A stretch of 30,636 nt of DNA from an uncultured Candidatus Saccharibacteria bacterium (GTDB taxonomy: Bacteria > Patescibacteriota > Saccharimonadia > Saccharimonadales > Saccharimonadaceae): contig CAKVAO010000009.1 of assembly GCA_934725355.1 (NCBI GenBank), positions 1-30,636 on the forward strand. The letters are read 5' to 3'. How positions within the stretch are numbered: position 1 is the first letter of the stretch; every line of letters starts with the position of its first letter. Below are positions 7,067 to 13,441 of the stretch, piece after piece. The translations under genes were made by a program, and so were the position numbers. The notes beneath the pieces are model-generated. The model was not told the origin of the DNA. It did no database searches and worked only from the letters and a program-made list of their open reading frames with translations.

Positions 7067-8713
7067 CAATTCCATAATAACCACTTCATACGGTTGTAAT
7101 ATTCCATCATCAAATTCTGTTTGCCCCTCGTACGAGTTAGCAATGATGCGACCATGTAACTCAGTGATCGGACGTACGTTCCTGTCTGACAAATTCGCTA
7201 CGACCAGTATTTTTTGTTGTCCAAACTGCCTCAGGTAAGACATGATCGGCTTTTTGTCGTCGTAAAACTTGATCGTTCCGTCTTGCAATGCCAAGGAGCT
7301 TTTTCGCAGTCCAATCATCCGACGATAGAAGCCGAGTACCGACGACTCATCACCTTCTTGCTGCTCCACTGAAATTGTTTCACAGTTGTGATTGACTGGC
7401 AGCCACGGCTGATGGCTACTGAACCCCGCATATTTATCACTACTCCACTGCATAGGCGTGCGTGCTACATCACGGCCTTCACTTAGCGCAATTTTCCTCG
7501 CTAGGCCGTTTGGCACGTGCTTATCTCGCAAGGTCTGGTATAGCATATTAACCACCATATCCTTGCTCTGATCAAATTTAATATTCGTATTAGTCATGCC
7601 GATCTCTTGCCCCTGATAAACAAAGGCTGTACCACGCAAGGTAAACTCAATAGCCGCCAACATCTTGGCAATCTCATCGTGATATTTAGCGGCGTTTTTG
7701 CCGCCGTAAACCGAAACCGCACGCTCTTGATCGTGATTCTCGAAAAATATCGTATTCCAGCTTAGCCCCTTCTGCCATTTTGTTAAACCGTTTTTCAGGC
7801 GTTCAGTCATCGACCCTCTAACCATGCCATGTTTAACATGATCAAAGCTAAATACGGTATCCAGCTCACGGCCTTTAGTAAAACGCTTTGCCTGCTCTAA
7901 TGTTCCTTGATACAACTCGCCTACTGTATAGGCTCCATACTGCGCCAGCACATCTTCGTGCAGTCGCTGTAGCACACGATGCGTGCCTTTAGTCGAGACA
8001 AAGTACTCTGAGCCCGTGCCCGATATTTGCGGTTCACCATCATCATATGATTCATCGTATAGCAGGTTAATGACGTCACAGCGGAAGCCAGCAATACCCT
8101 TGTCTAGCCAAAACCGCAATACGTTCTCGATTTCTTGGATTACGTTCTCGTTGCGGTAGTTTAGATCCGGTTGATGCTCAGTAAATAAGTGCAGGTAAAA
8201 CTGCCCCGAACGCTTATCGAATTTCCATGCTGGTCCCGTAAATATCGAAGTCCAGTTATTTGGCGGTAATGGCCGACCGTTCTTGTATCCACTCGGATCA
8301 CGCCAGACGTAATAATCGTGATATTTCGAATTAGGATTACGCGCCGCTTGGAACCATTTATGCTGATCAGAAGTGTGATTAATGGCCAAATCCATAATGA
8401 TTCGTAAATGTCGTTTCTTTGCTTCGTTAATCAGTCGATCCATATCGCGCATCGTACCGTATTCAGGATTGATTTTGGTATAGTCGGCAATGTCATAGCC
8501 ATAGTCACGATTAGGCGACAGATAGACTGGCGATAGCCAAATTGCATCCACGCCTAAGCTAGCAATATAGTCCAGTTTATCGATTATTCCTGGGATGTCA
8601 CCGATGCCATCGTCATTCGAATCATAGAAGCTGCGCGGATAAACCTGATAAATCACCGCATGTCGCCACCACGGAATGGATTTTACAGTACCGCTATTCT
8701 GCGTTGTGCTCAT
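7064..8713 (-). CDS. GH13 alpha-glucosidase (oligo-1,6-glucosidase type)
   Basis: A 549-residue cytoplasmic glycoside hydrolase of family GH13. The barrel opens with WWRHAVIYQVYPRSF; the conserved regions are MDLAINHTSD (106-115), GFRCDVINLL with nucleophile Asp213, VGELYQG with acid/base Glu266, and FENHDQ with Asp328. The QPDLNYRN stretch is typical of oligo-1,6-glucosidases. Val after the nucleophile (C-D-V-I) is the residue associated with alpha-1,6 rather than alpha-1,4 specificity, so isomalto-oligosaccharides, or a trehalose-6-phosphate-like substrate, are likely. There is no signal peptide, so the sugars must be imported or made inside. No transporter or phosphotransferase gene is nearby. 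For an organism with few catabolic genes it is a notable sugar-scavenging enzyme. Confidence 0.93.
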   Translation of the reverse strand: MSTTQNSGTVKSIPWWRHAVIYQVYPRSFYDSNDDGIGDIPGIIDKLDYIASLGVDAIWLSPVYLSPNRDYGYDIADYTKINPEYGTMRDMDRLINEAKKRHLRIIMDLAINHTSDQHKWFQAARNPNSKYHDYYVWRDPSGYKNGRPLPPNNWTSIFTGPAWKFDKRSGQFYLHLFTEHQPDLNYRNENVIQEIENVLRFWLDKGIAGFRCDVINLLYDESYDDGEPQISGTGSEYFVSTKGTHRVLQRLHEDVLAQYGAYTVGELYQGTLEQAKRFTKGRELDTVFSFDHVKHGMVRGSMTERLKNGLTKWQKGLSWNTIFFENHDQERAVSVYGGKNAAKYHDEIAKMLAAIEFTLRGTAFVYQGQEIGMTNTNIKFDQSKDMVVNMLYQTLRDKHVPNGLARKIALSEGRDVARTPMQWSSDKYAGFSSHQPWLPVNHNCETISVEQQEGDESSVLGFYRRMIGLRKSSLALQDGTIKFYDDKKPIMSYLRQFGQQKILVVANLSDRNVRPITELHGRIIANSYEGQTEFDDGILQPYEVVIMEL

Positions 8714-8719
8714 GTTAAT

Positions 8720-8728
8720 ATTTTAGCA
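8720..8728 (-). promoter_or_regulatory. leaderless extended -10 promoter of the GH13 gene
   Basis: TGCTAAAAT on the minus strand ends 6 bp before the ATG at 8713. It is nearly the same string as before the ABC-F start. No clear -35 is seen, and no Shine-Dalgarno can fit. Confidence 0.6.
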
Positions 8729-8786
8729 CAGCTCGGAGGCCAACATTACTAAGCTATCTTTAGCGTTGTAAAATACACAAAGTACC

Positions 8787-8815
8787 TTGCATGGGTAATG
8801 CGGTCGTGCTAATAT
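8787..8815 (+). promoter_or_regulatory. promoter of candidate small RNA 1
   Basis: TTGCAT at 8787-8792 and TAATAT at 8810-8815 are exactly 17 bp apart, with TGC directly before the -10 (extended -10). Transcription should begin near 8822. Confidence 0.65.
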
Positions 8816-8821
8816 AATAAC

Positions 8822-8937
8822 AAGCAAAAGTTCAAACAAAAACTTAAAAACAAACAAATTGAGTTCGAGAGCGAATTTTTGCTTTTGTCTCCACCACACA
8901 CCTCTTTGGGGTCGGTTCTCTACCGGCCCCGTTTTTG
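8822..8937 (+). ncRNA. candidate small RNA 1 (about 115 nt), no known family
   Basis: This intergenic stretch has a full promoter, no ORF of any length with a ribosome site, and a strong terminator: GGGGTCGG / CCGGCCCC (8908-8930) followed by GTTTTTG. The body is A-rich, with possible short stems AAGTT/AACTT, TTCG/CGAA and CAA-GCAAAA/TTTTGC-TT-TTG. A C-rich single-stranded stretch, CCACCACACACCTCTTT (8891-8907), lies before the terminator and resembles the anti-Shine-Dalgarno end of 16S RNA, so it could pair with ribosome sites of mRNAs. trmD has its own promoter downstream, so this is not simply its leader. Exact ends are estimated. Confidence 0.55.
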
Positions 8938-8959
8938 TTTTGTAATCAAACTACTATAG

Positions 8960-8965
8960 TATAAT
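8960..8965 (+). promoter_or_regulatory. leaderless promoter of trmD
   Basis: A perfect TATAAT ends 7 bp before the ATG at 8973, in the same placement as for leuS and murF. The -35 is unclear; T-rich sequence from the upstream terminator occupies the place. Confidence 0.6.
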
Positions 8966-8972
8966 AGACTTA

Positions 8973-9623
8973 ATGAAGAGATTTTTAGTGATTACACTAT
9001 TCCCCGAGATGTTTGATGGTGTCATGAATAGCAGTATGATGTGGAAAGCGCAAAAGGATGGCCAGTTAGAGTTCGACACGCTTAATCTGCGCGACTTTGG
9101 CATCGGGCCACGTCATCAAGTTGACGATAAACCATTTGGCGGTGGCGCAGGCATGTTGCTAATGATCGAGCCTTTAACCAATGCGATTAACGAAGCTAAG
9201 AGACGCCTTCCAAACGCTCGCGTGCTACTGATGACGCCAACCGATAATATTTGGAACCAGACCAAAGCACAGGAGTTTGCATCGTCTAACGATGATTATA
9301 TTATCATATGCGGTCGCTACGAAGGTTTTGACGCCCGTGTTTATGATTTGATTGACGAGAAGATTTCTATTGGCCGCTACGTCTTAACCGGCGGCGAACT
9401 ACCGGCTATGTCAATTATTGATTCTGTTGTACGATTGCTACCAGGCGTTCTGGGCGGTGGCGCTGAAGCAACCGCACTAGAAAGCTATTCCGATGAGGCT
9501 GAGATCGAATATCCTCAATATACCCGCCCTGAGATGTTTAATGGTCAGTCTGTGCCATCGGTACTATTATCTGGCGACCACGCCAAGGTTCACGAATGGC
9601 GCAAACAGCACGAAATTAAATAG
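8973..9623 (+). CDS. trmD: tRNA (guanine37-N1)-methyltransferase
   Basis: TrmD methylates G37 next to the anticodon of a subset of tRNAs using S-adenosylmethionine, preventing +1 frameshifts. It is a dimeric SPOUT enzyme with a trefoil knot. The N-terminus ITLFPEMFDG, the loop DDKPFGGGAGM (residues 50-60), GRYEGFDARV, and the knot segment YVLTGGELPAMSIID (131-145) are all clear, as is EYPQYTRP near 172-179. At 216 residues it is shorter than the usual 240-250; it stops shortly after HAKVHEWRKQ, so the C-terminal helical tail is trimmed. In many bacteria trmD lies in the rpsP operon; here it is nearby but convergent with khpA-rpsP and has its own leaderless promoter. Confidence 0.96.
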   Translation: MKRFLVITLFPEMFDGVMNSSMMWKAQKDGQLEFDTLNLRDFGIGPRHQVDDKPFGGGAGMLLMIEPLTNAINEAKRRLPNARVLLMTPTDNIWNQTKAQEFASSNDDYIIICGRYEGFDARVYDLIDEKISIGRYVLTGGELPAMSIIDSVVRLLPGVLGGGAEATALESYSDEAEIEYPQYTRPEMFNGQSVPSVLLSGDHAKVHEWRKQHEIK

Positions 9624-9676
9624 TTGCGCGGATTACAATTACACTAATTAACAATTACACTAAGCTCTAGAACCCG

Positions 9677-9704
9677 AAAACCGTCCTCTCGCAGGACGGT
9701 TTTT
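9677..9704. terminator. bidirectional terminator between trmD and khpA
   Basis: A perfect 11-bp stem, AAAACCGTCCT / AGGACGGTTTT, has a CTCGC loop and T/A runs on both sides, so it can stop transcription from either convergent gene. The rest of the 9624-9776 gap holds nothing I can recognise. Confidence 0.9.
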
Positions 9705-9776
9705 AGGCACAAACAAATCTCGCATTTATTTTTTAATTAGTTCTTCATTGTAGCGCACAACTTGAACTGCCTATGA

Positions 9777-10175
9777 TTATATATCAAGATCGTCGTCTTC
9801 TGCAAGCCCCTCACGTAACTTTTTTACGCGATCAGAGATTTGGCTATCAGAGGTGTGCTCGTAATTATCCACAGCATTATCAGTAGTACTAGTGCTGGGT
9901 GTTGTGGATTTAACCGACGTAGCATCTGACTCGCTATCAGTATCAACAATGCGTAGATTATAACGCGCTTCGTTTTTCATACCCAATGCACGTAGCAGCG
10001 TTCGCAAACTCTGTGCTGTTGCACCACGACGACCAATAACTCGCCCTAAATCACCCGGATCAACCGACAGCTTTAACAGGACGCCTTTCTCGTCTTCGGT
10101 ACGCTCAACCTTCACGGCTTCAGGCTTGTCAACTAATTGCTTAACCACATATTCAGTGAACTGTTGCTCGATCAT
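9777..10175 (-). CDS. khpA: KH-domain RNA-binding protein KhpA with acidic tail
   Basis: Residues 1-80 form a type-II KH domain with the RNA-binding loop G-R-R-G in VIGRRGATAQSLRTLLRAL (about 46-64). KhpA proteins bind many RNAs, often together with KhpB, and in Gram-positive bacteria affect cell division and growth. The position after rpsP is the classical one. At 132 residues it is longer than the usual 75-90; the extra tail is a low-complexity Ser/Thr/Asp region ending in a predicted helix and EDDDLDI. A Shine-Dalgarno GGAG precedes the ATG. A very strong hairpin separates it from rpsP, so expression may depend on read-through or on a promoter in the gap (TATTAT at about 10210-10215 on the minus strand). 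Confidence 0.92.
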   Translation of the reverse strand: MIEQQFTEYVVKQLVDKPEAVKVERTEDEKGVLLKLSVDPGDLGRVIGRRGATAQSLRTLLRALGMKNEARYNLRIVDTDSESDATSVKSTTPSTSTTDNAVDNYEHTSDSQISDRVKKLREGLAEDDDLDI

Positions 10176-10220
10176 TGGTCACTCCATCCTCTCTATTAAT
10201 ATCTGTAACTATAATAACAT

Positions 10221-10259
10221 AAAAGCAAACACCTGCCCATACAGCAGGTGTTTGCTTTT
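10221..10259. terminator. strong bidirectional terminator between rpsP and khpA
   Basis: A perfect 16-bp stem, AAAAGCAAACACCTGC / GCAGGTGTTTGCTTTT, with a 7-nt loop CCATACA. On the minus strand TTTTATGTTATT follows. It is one of the longest perfect stems in the window and sits inside what is usually one operon. Confidence 0.9.
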
Positions 10260-10277
10260 CCAGTTCAGATAGCGTAG

Positions 10278-10616
10278 CTAAGCTTCAGTAGCTTCTTCTT
10301 TTGGTTGATTCTTGCGTAGCTTTTCAGGATTGCGAACAGCCTTATGCTGGTTGCCATCGAACTTCTTTACCCACTTAGGCAAGGCAACACCTTCCTTTTC
10401 TAGCAAAGCAGCGACACGAGTTGTTGGTTGTGCGCCGTTAGTTAGATACTTGGTTGCGGCATCCTTGTCTAGCTCTACAGCCTTGGTATGTGGGTTGTAC
10501 GAGCCTAGGTATGCTACTACCTTGCCACTTGATGGATGGCGGTGCGAATCCTGCACCACGACACGATACATGGCATAATGAGTTTTACCTAGACGTTGCA
10601 AACGAATTGTAAGCAT
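10278..10616 (-). CDS. rpsP: 30S ribosomal protein bS16
   Basis: A 112-residue bS16 that helps assemble the small subunit. The N-terminus MLTIRLQRLGKTHYAMYRVVVQDSHRHP and the following YLGSYNP are diagnostic. The C-terminus from residue 85 is a basic then acidic extension (NPEKLRKNQPKEEATEA), common in small-genome bacteria. Shine-Dalgarno AAGGAGA stands before the ATG. The upstream gap 10617-10687 is AT-rich and contains the perfect palindrome GTAATATATTAC (10658-10669), which may include its -10; transcription may also read in from rnc, since no terminator separates them. Confidence 0.97.
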   Translation of the reverse strand: MLTIRLQRLGKTHYAMYRVVVQDSHRHPSSGKVVAYLGSYNPHTKAVELDKDAATKYLTNGAQPTTRVAALLEKEGVALPKWVKKFDGNQHKAVRNPEKLRKNQPKEEATEA

Positions 10617-10687
10617 TATTCTCCTTACACAATTAAAAATTTACTTTTGACGGTTACGTAATATATTACTAAATTTTTCTAACAAAT

Positions 10688-11488
10688 TCAAGATTTCCGA
10701 CCTTTGTAGACAGCAATTGCCTTGCGCGCTGCAGCCTGTTGAGCAGCCTGCTTACTACCGCCAGTGCCACGACCCATCTCGATATTATTTACAAATACCG
10801 CAACGGTAAAAGTCTTGTCATGGTCAGGACCTTGTTCGTCCATTACGCGATAGCTAGGTGTAACATCGTCGACTCGTTGCGATATTTCCTGTAGATACGA
10901 CTTCGAGTCGCGCCAACTGCCATCTTCTAGAATCGAATCCATATTCTTCAAGATATGCTTTTCAACGATCTGTTGTGCGGCCGCATAGCCCTTATCTAGG
11001 TACACTGCACCCAATGTAGCTTCGAAACAATTAGCGACAATGTGCAGTTTAGATTGCTCGGTACCCTGCTGTTCGCCACGACTCATTCTGACCAAGGGTG
11101 CATAGCCCAGCTCCTCGCCCGCATCGCGAATCGATTCCGTCCTCACTAATGCCGATCGCCACGACGTTAAAATACCTTCTGGCATGTCAAAATTATGAAA
11201 CAGGTAATCAGTAGTCGCTAGCTCTAGCACCGCATCACCTAGATATTCCAGCCGCTCGTTATGTGCTTTGGCAGTTTTTCGGTGCTCGTTAACGTAACTA
11301 CGATGCGTCAAGGCTGTCACAATTAATGACGGGTTGTCGAAGGTGAAGCCCAGTGCATTTTTAGCCCATTCCTGATATGGCGCAAAGTCAACACCCTCAA
11401 CAATTGGTACTATCGGCTCATCAGCAGCACGACGATCAAAGCCCGCGAACAGGGCTCGCTTTTGCCTAGTATTCTTCGTCCGACTCAT
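10688..11488 (-). CDS. rnc: ribonuclease III
   Basis: RNase III cuts double-stranded RNA, notably rRNA precursors and some mRNAs. The nuclease domain (about 35-185) carries the signature H-NERLEYLGDAVLE with Glu78, Glu81 and Asp85, and a second acidic site in FEATLGAVYLDKG. A dsRNA-binding domain (about 195-262) ends with GRGTGGSKQAAQQAAARKAI. The first 30 residues are a basic extension (RTKNTRQKRALF). The start at 11488 overlaps the end of the Nudix gene by 23 nt, indicating translational coupling. It belongs to the unit rpmF-nusB-Nudix-rnc, which groups RNA processing with transcription antitermination; rpmF lying upstream of rnc recalls the order found in many bacteria. Confidence 0.96.
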   Translation of the reverse strand: MSRTKNTRQKRALFAGFDRRAADEPIVPIVEGVDFAPYQEWAKNALGFTFDNPSLIVTALTHRSYVNEHRKTAKAHNERLEYLGDAVLELATTDYLFHNFDMPEGILTSWRSALVRTESIRDAGEELGYAPLVRMSRGEQQGTEQSKLHIVANCFEATLGAVYLDKGYAAAQQIVEKHILKNMDSILEDGSWRDSKSYLQEISQRVDDVTPSYRVMDEQGPDHDKTFTVAVFVNNIEMGRGTGGSKQAAQQAAARKAIAVYKGRKS

Positions 11489-12173
11489 CTAATTCAATAA
11501 TTCCTCTCTGCGCCAAACGACGCTTACCCATGCGCATCAATTTTGCGATATCACGGTACGCAATAATGTCGACTGCTTCGTCGTAGTCAAACCATCTAAT
11601 TCCATTCATCCAATCCTCTTTTTGAATGTCATTAGTATCACCTAGGGCTTTAAATAAATAGATTTGCGTACTCATCAAAACTAGTACGTTCTCACGGCGG
11701 TAACGAAAGTGAATCTTGCCCAGCCAACAAATAGGCTCTAACGAATGCACACCCGCCTCTTCACCAATCTCGCGGATTGCCGTCTCTTGGGCTGTTTCGC
11801 CCTTTTCGATGTGACCCTTTGGAATGGTCCAGCGATCAAAATGATCAGCAACCAACAAAACCTGCAATCTACCGTCTTCGTTAATCCGGTAAATTACACC
11901 ACCTGCTGTTGCTTCGCGCGATATTTCACTGATCTCTGGACGAGTTCGATGCGGCTTTAGGATGCGATTAAGTGGGCGACTGATGTTATTCTTGGACAGT
12001 GGCTTTTGCTGTGCAACGATACGCGCCTTTTTGCGCAAATGGCTGTCAGAGCCCTTAACAGAGCATACTTTGTTGCCACGCTGTTCACTACGCCGTCGTT
12101 CAACGGCTGCTTTATGCTGAGCCTTTAGTATGTGCTGCTTGCGAAGTTTATTCTGGTTGCTTGCTTTGCTCAC
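11466..12173 (-). CDS. Nudix hydrolase with basic N-terminal extension
   Basis: Nudix enzymes hydrolyse nucleoside diphosphates linked to another moiety. The Nudix box G-x5-E-x7-REUxEExGU is complete at residues 120-142 (Gly120, Glu126, Arg134-Glu135, Glu138-Glu139, Val142). The domain runs from about 88 to 225; the neighbouring WTIPKG and the single-domain size resemble Ap4A- or RppH-type members, but the substrate cannot be fixed. Residues 1-85 are an unusual Lys/Arg/Gln-rich, low-complexity arm (KLRKQHILKAQHKAAVERRR) likely to bind RNA or ribosomes. The C-terminus is acidic (DESDEEY). The gene overlaps nusB by 26 nt and rnc by 23 nt. Context suggests a role on RNA ends, which is inference. 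Confidence 0.9.
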   Translation of the reverse strand: MSKASNQNKLRKQHILKAQHKAAVERRRSEQRGNKVCSVKGSDSHLRKKARIVAQQKPLSKNNISRPLNRILKPHRTRPEISEISREATAGGVIYRINEDGRLQVLLVADHFDRWTIPKGHIEKGETAQETAIREIGEEAGVHSLEPICWLGKIHFRYRRENVLVLMSTQIYLFKALGDTNDIQKEDWMNGIRWFDYDEAVDIIAYRDIAKLMRMGKRRLAQRGIIELDESDEEY

Positions 12174-12612
12174 TCTTCTCCCCTTCTTGCATCTGGCGCC
12201 AGATAGTACCTAGAACACCATTAACAAAACGTGAGGAGTTTTCAGACCCAAAAGCCTTTGCCAGTTCTACAGCCTCATTAATCACCACCTTTGGTGGAAC
12301 CATACCATGGAACTCTGATAATTCAAATACAGCTATCCTTAAAACATCGCGATCAATAATAGCGATCTGGTTTAGCGGCCAATCTGGTGCTACTGGGGCA
12401 ATTACTGCATCTAGCTGACGACCAGCACGATTTACGCCAATCGTCAGACGACGTACGAAATCCTTATCGTCAATCTTGTCGCTATAGCGCTCCAGATTAC
12501 GATCTAAGATTTCTTCAATGTTAGCCGTAGCGTCGCCGAGACGCTCACGGAAATCGTATTCATATAACGATTGTAGTGCGATAATCCTACCTAGATGCCG
12601 ATTACTTGCCAT
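12148..12612 (-). CDS. nusB: transcription antitermination factor NusB
   Basis: A 154-residue all-helical RNA-binding protein that with NusE (S10) binds boxA of rRNA transcripts to prevent early termination. The N-terminus RHLGRIIALQSLYEYDF and the C-terminal pattern PPKVVINEAVELAKAFGSENSSRFVNGVLG are typical NusB. A good Shine-Dalgarno (GGAGGAG) precedes the ATG. It lies 43 bp after rpmF and overlaps the Nudix gene by 26 nt. The tail is charged (QMQEGEKSEQSKQPE). Confidence 0.96.
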   Translation of the reverse strand: MASNRHLGRIIALQSLYEYDFRERLGDATANIEEILDRNLERYSDKIDDKDFVRRLTIGVNRAGRQLDAVIAPVAPDWPLNQIAIIDRDVLRIAVFELSEFHGMVPPKVVINEAVELAKAFGSENSSRFVNGVLGTIWRQMQEGEKSEQSKQPE

Positions 12613-12655
12613 TTATAAACTCCTCCGTTTTTAAAGTTCGAATATTGTTTGTTTG

Positions 12656-12808
12656 CTATTTAACCAGCATCTTCTTGCCAGTGTCGTTCTTGCTAGTAAA
12701 AGCCTTTACCGGTGACTTTGCGTTTACCTTGCGCGCTAGTTTGATGATTAACTGACTGCGGCGGTTGCCAGTCCGACGTGGGCTGGTTTGCTTCTTTGGC
12801 TTACCCAT
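12656..12808 (-). CDS. rpmF: 50S ribosomal protein bL32 (short, zinc-free form)
   Basis: A 50-residue, very basic protein starting MGKPKKQTSPRRTGNRRSQ. The pattern of Pro-Lys-rich start, K-T-S/Q-T-S and RRS is that of bL32, which sits near the exit tunnel of the large subunit. The C-terminal zinc knuckle found in many bL32 is absent; there is no cysteine at all, as in C-minus paralogues. Shine-Dalgarno AAGGAG lies about 11 nt before the ATG. It is the first gene of the rpmF-nusB-Nudix-rnc unit. The short length leaves some doubt, but reading frame, charge and operon position agree. Confidence 0.75.
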   Translation of the reverse strand: MGKPKKQTSPRRTGNRRSQLIIKLARKVNAKSPVKAFTSKNDTGKKMLVK

Positions 12809-12843
12809 AATTAATAATTCTCCTTCTTACTTAAATTAATAGT

Positions 12844-12872
12844 ATTTTAACAGTTTAGCCCGCTAAAATCAA
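12844..12872 (-). promoter_or_regulatory. rpmF: promoter of rpmF with a palindrome in its spacer
   Basis: On the minus strand TTGATT (12867-12872) and TAAAAT (12844-12849) are exactly 17 bp apart, with TGT before the -10. The spacer holds a perfect inverted repeat TTTAGC-N2-GCTAAA (12854-12867), placed to block RNA polymerase if bound. Confidence 0.7.
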
Positions 12873-12901
12873 ACATGGTCAACTAACATAGTATCATAAT
12901 A

Positions 12902-12930
12902 TTGACATTTTATCACGCTTGTGTTAGTAT
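12902..12930 (+). promoter_or_regulatory. consensus promoter of the LysM gene
   Basis: TTGACA at 12902-12907, a 17-bp spacer ending in TGT, and TAGTAT at 12925-12930. The ATG is 9 bp after the -10, so the transcript is leaderless or nearly so. It is the best match to the sigma-70 consensus in the window. Confidence 0.8.
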
Positions 12931-12939
12931 CAATACATT

Positions 12940-13359
12940 ATGAAGAACAAATTTGAATCTACGAACACAAACACTCGTGAACACTACAGCATGCTACACC
13001 CTAATCAGGATCCATTATACGTAGAACGGCGCGAGAAGGTCGCTAAAATCGCCAAGAGGATAGCGATTGTAGCTATAACCTCCGCCGCGGCTATCGACGG
13101 AGTACACGCCTTGTATGACTACGCAACCAGTACACCATACGAGAAGTTAGGCGCTGATAGTTCAGAAGAGTACACTGTCCGCCAAGGTGACACGGTTTTT
13201 GATATCGCCACACACTTACAGCAAACCGAGAAGTCGCTATCTGATAATAGCGTTGACGAGATAGCCACTGCAATAACTGACGTCAATTACGACGAAGACG
13301 GCGTCTTACAGCCTGGTCAGACGCTAAAGCTACCTGCTGACAACGATTCAGAAAAGTAG
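12940..13359 (+). CDS. membrane-anchored LysM-domain protein
   Basis: A 139-residue protein with a hydrophilic N-terminus (1-38), one membrane helix at about 39-58 (IAIVAITSAAAIDGVHALY) and a C-terminal LysM domain (about 78-131; EYTVRQGDTVFDIATHL ... LQPGQTLKLP). LysM binds the glycan chains of peptidoglycan, so the protein probably tethers the membrane to the wall. The LysM core has an acidic insertion between its two helices. It stands alone between a consensus promoter and a terminator. No catalytic domain is present; a partner enzyme elsewhere, or a purely structural role, is possible. Confidence 0.85.
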   Translation: MKNKFESTNTNTREHYSMLHPNQDPLYVERREKVAKIAKRIAIVAITSAAAIDGVHALYDYATSTPYEKLGADSSEEYTVRQGDTVFDIATHLQQTEKSLSDNSVDEIATAITDVNYDEDGVLQPGQTLKLPADNDSEK

Positions 13360-13387
13360 CATGCTACAAACCGCATAATTACAACAA

Positions 13388-13410
13388 AACAGCCCCGGAG
13401 GGCTGTTTTT
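13388..13410 (+). terminator. terminator after the LysM gene
   Basis: An 8-bp stem, AACAGCCC / GGGCTGTT, has a CGGA tetraloop and a following TTT tract. The A run on the other side (on the minus strand GTTTTGTTG) lets it also serve leuS, which converges from the right. Confidence 0.9.
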
Positions 13411-13441
13411 ATATAGTCGTACCGCCGCACCCTTAAGTTAG

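Noticed and set aside
8822..8937. A tmRNA, because of GAGTTCGAGAGC followed by CTCCACCA
   Set aside because: The T-arm-like part does not pair correctly, lies 20 nt from the CCA-like end, and there is no acceptor stem, tag frame or tmRNA-size transcript.
2640..10690. Recoded UGA (genetic code 25 of Absconditabacteria/Gracilibacteria)
   Set aside because: UGA ends several genes at exactly family length, including the small WRGR gene (2918-2920), the GH13 gene (7064-7066) and rnc (10688-10690).
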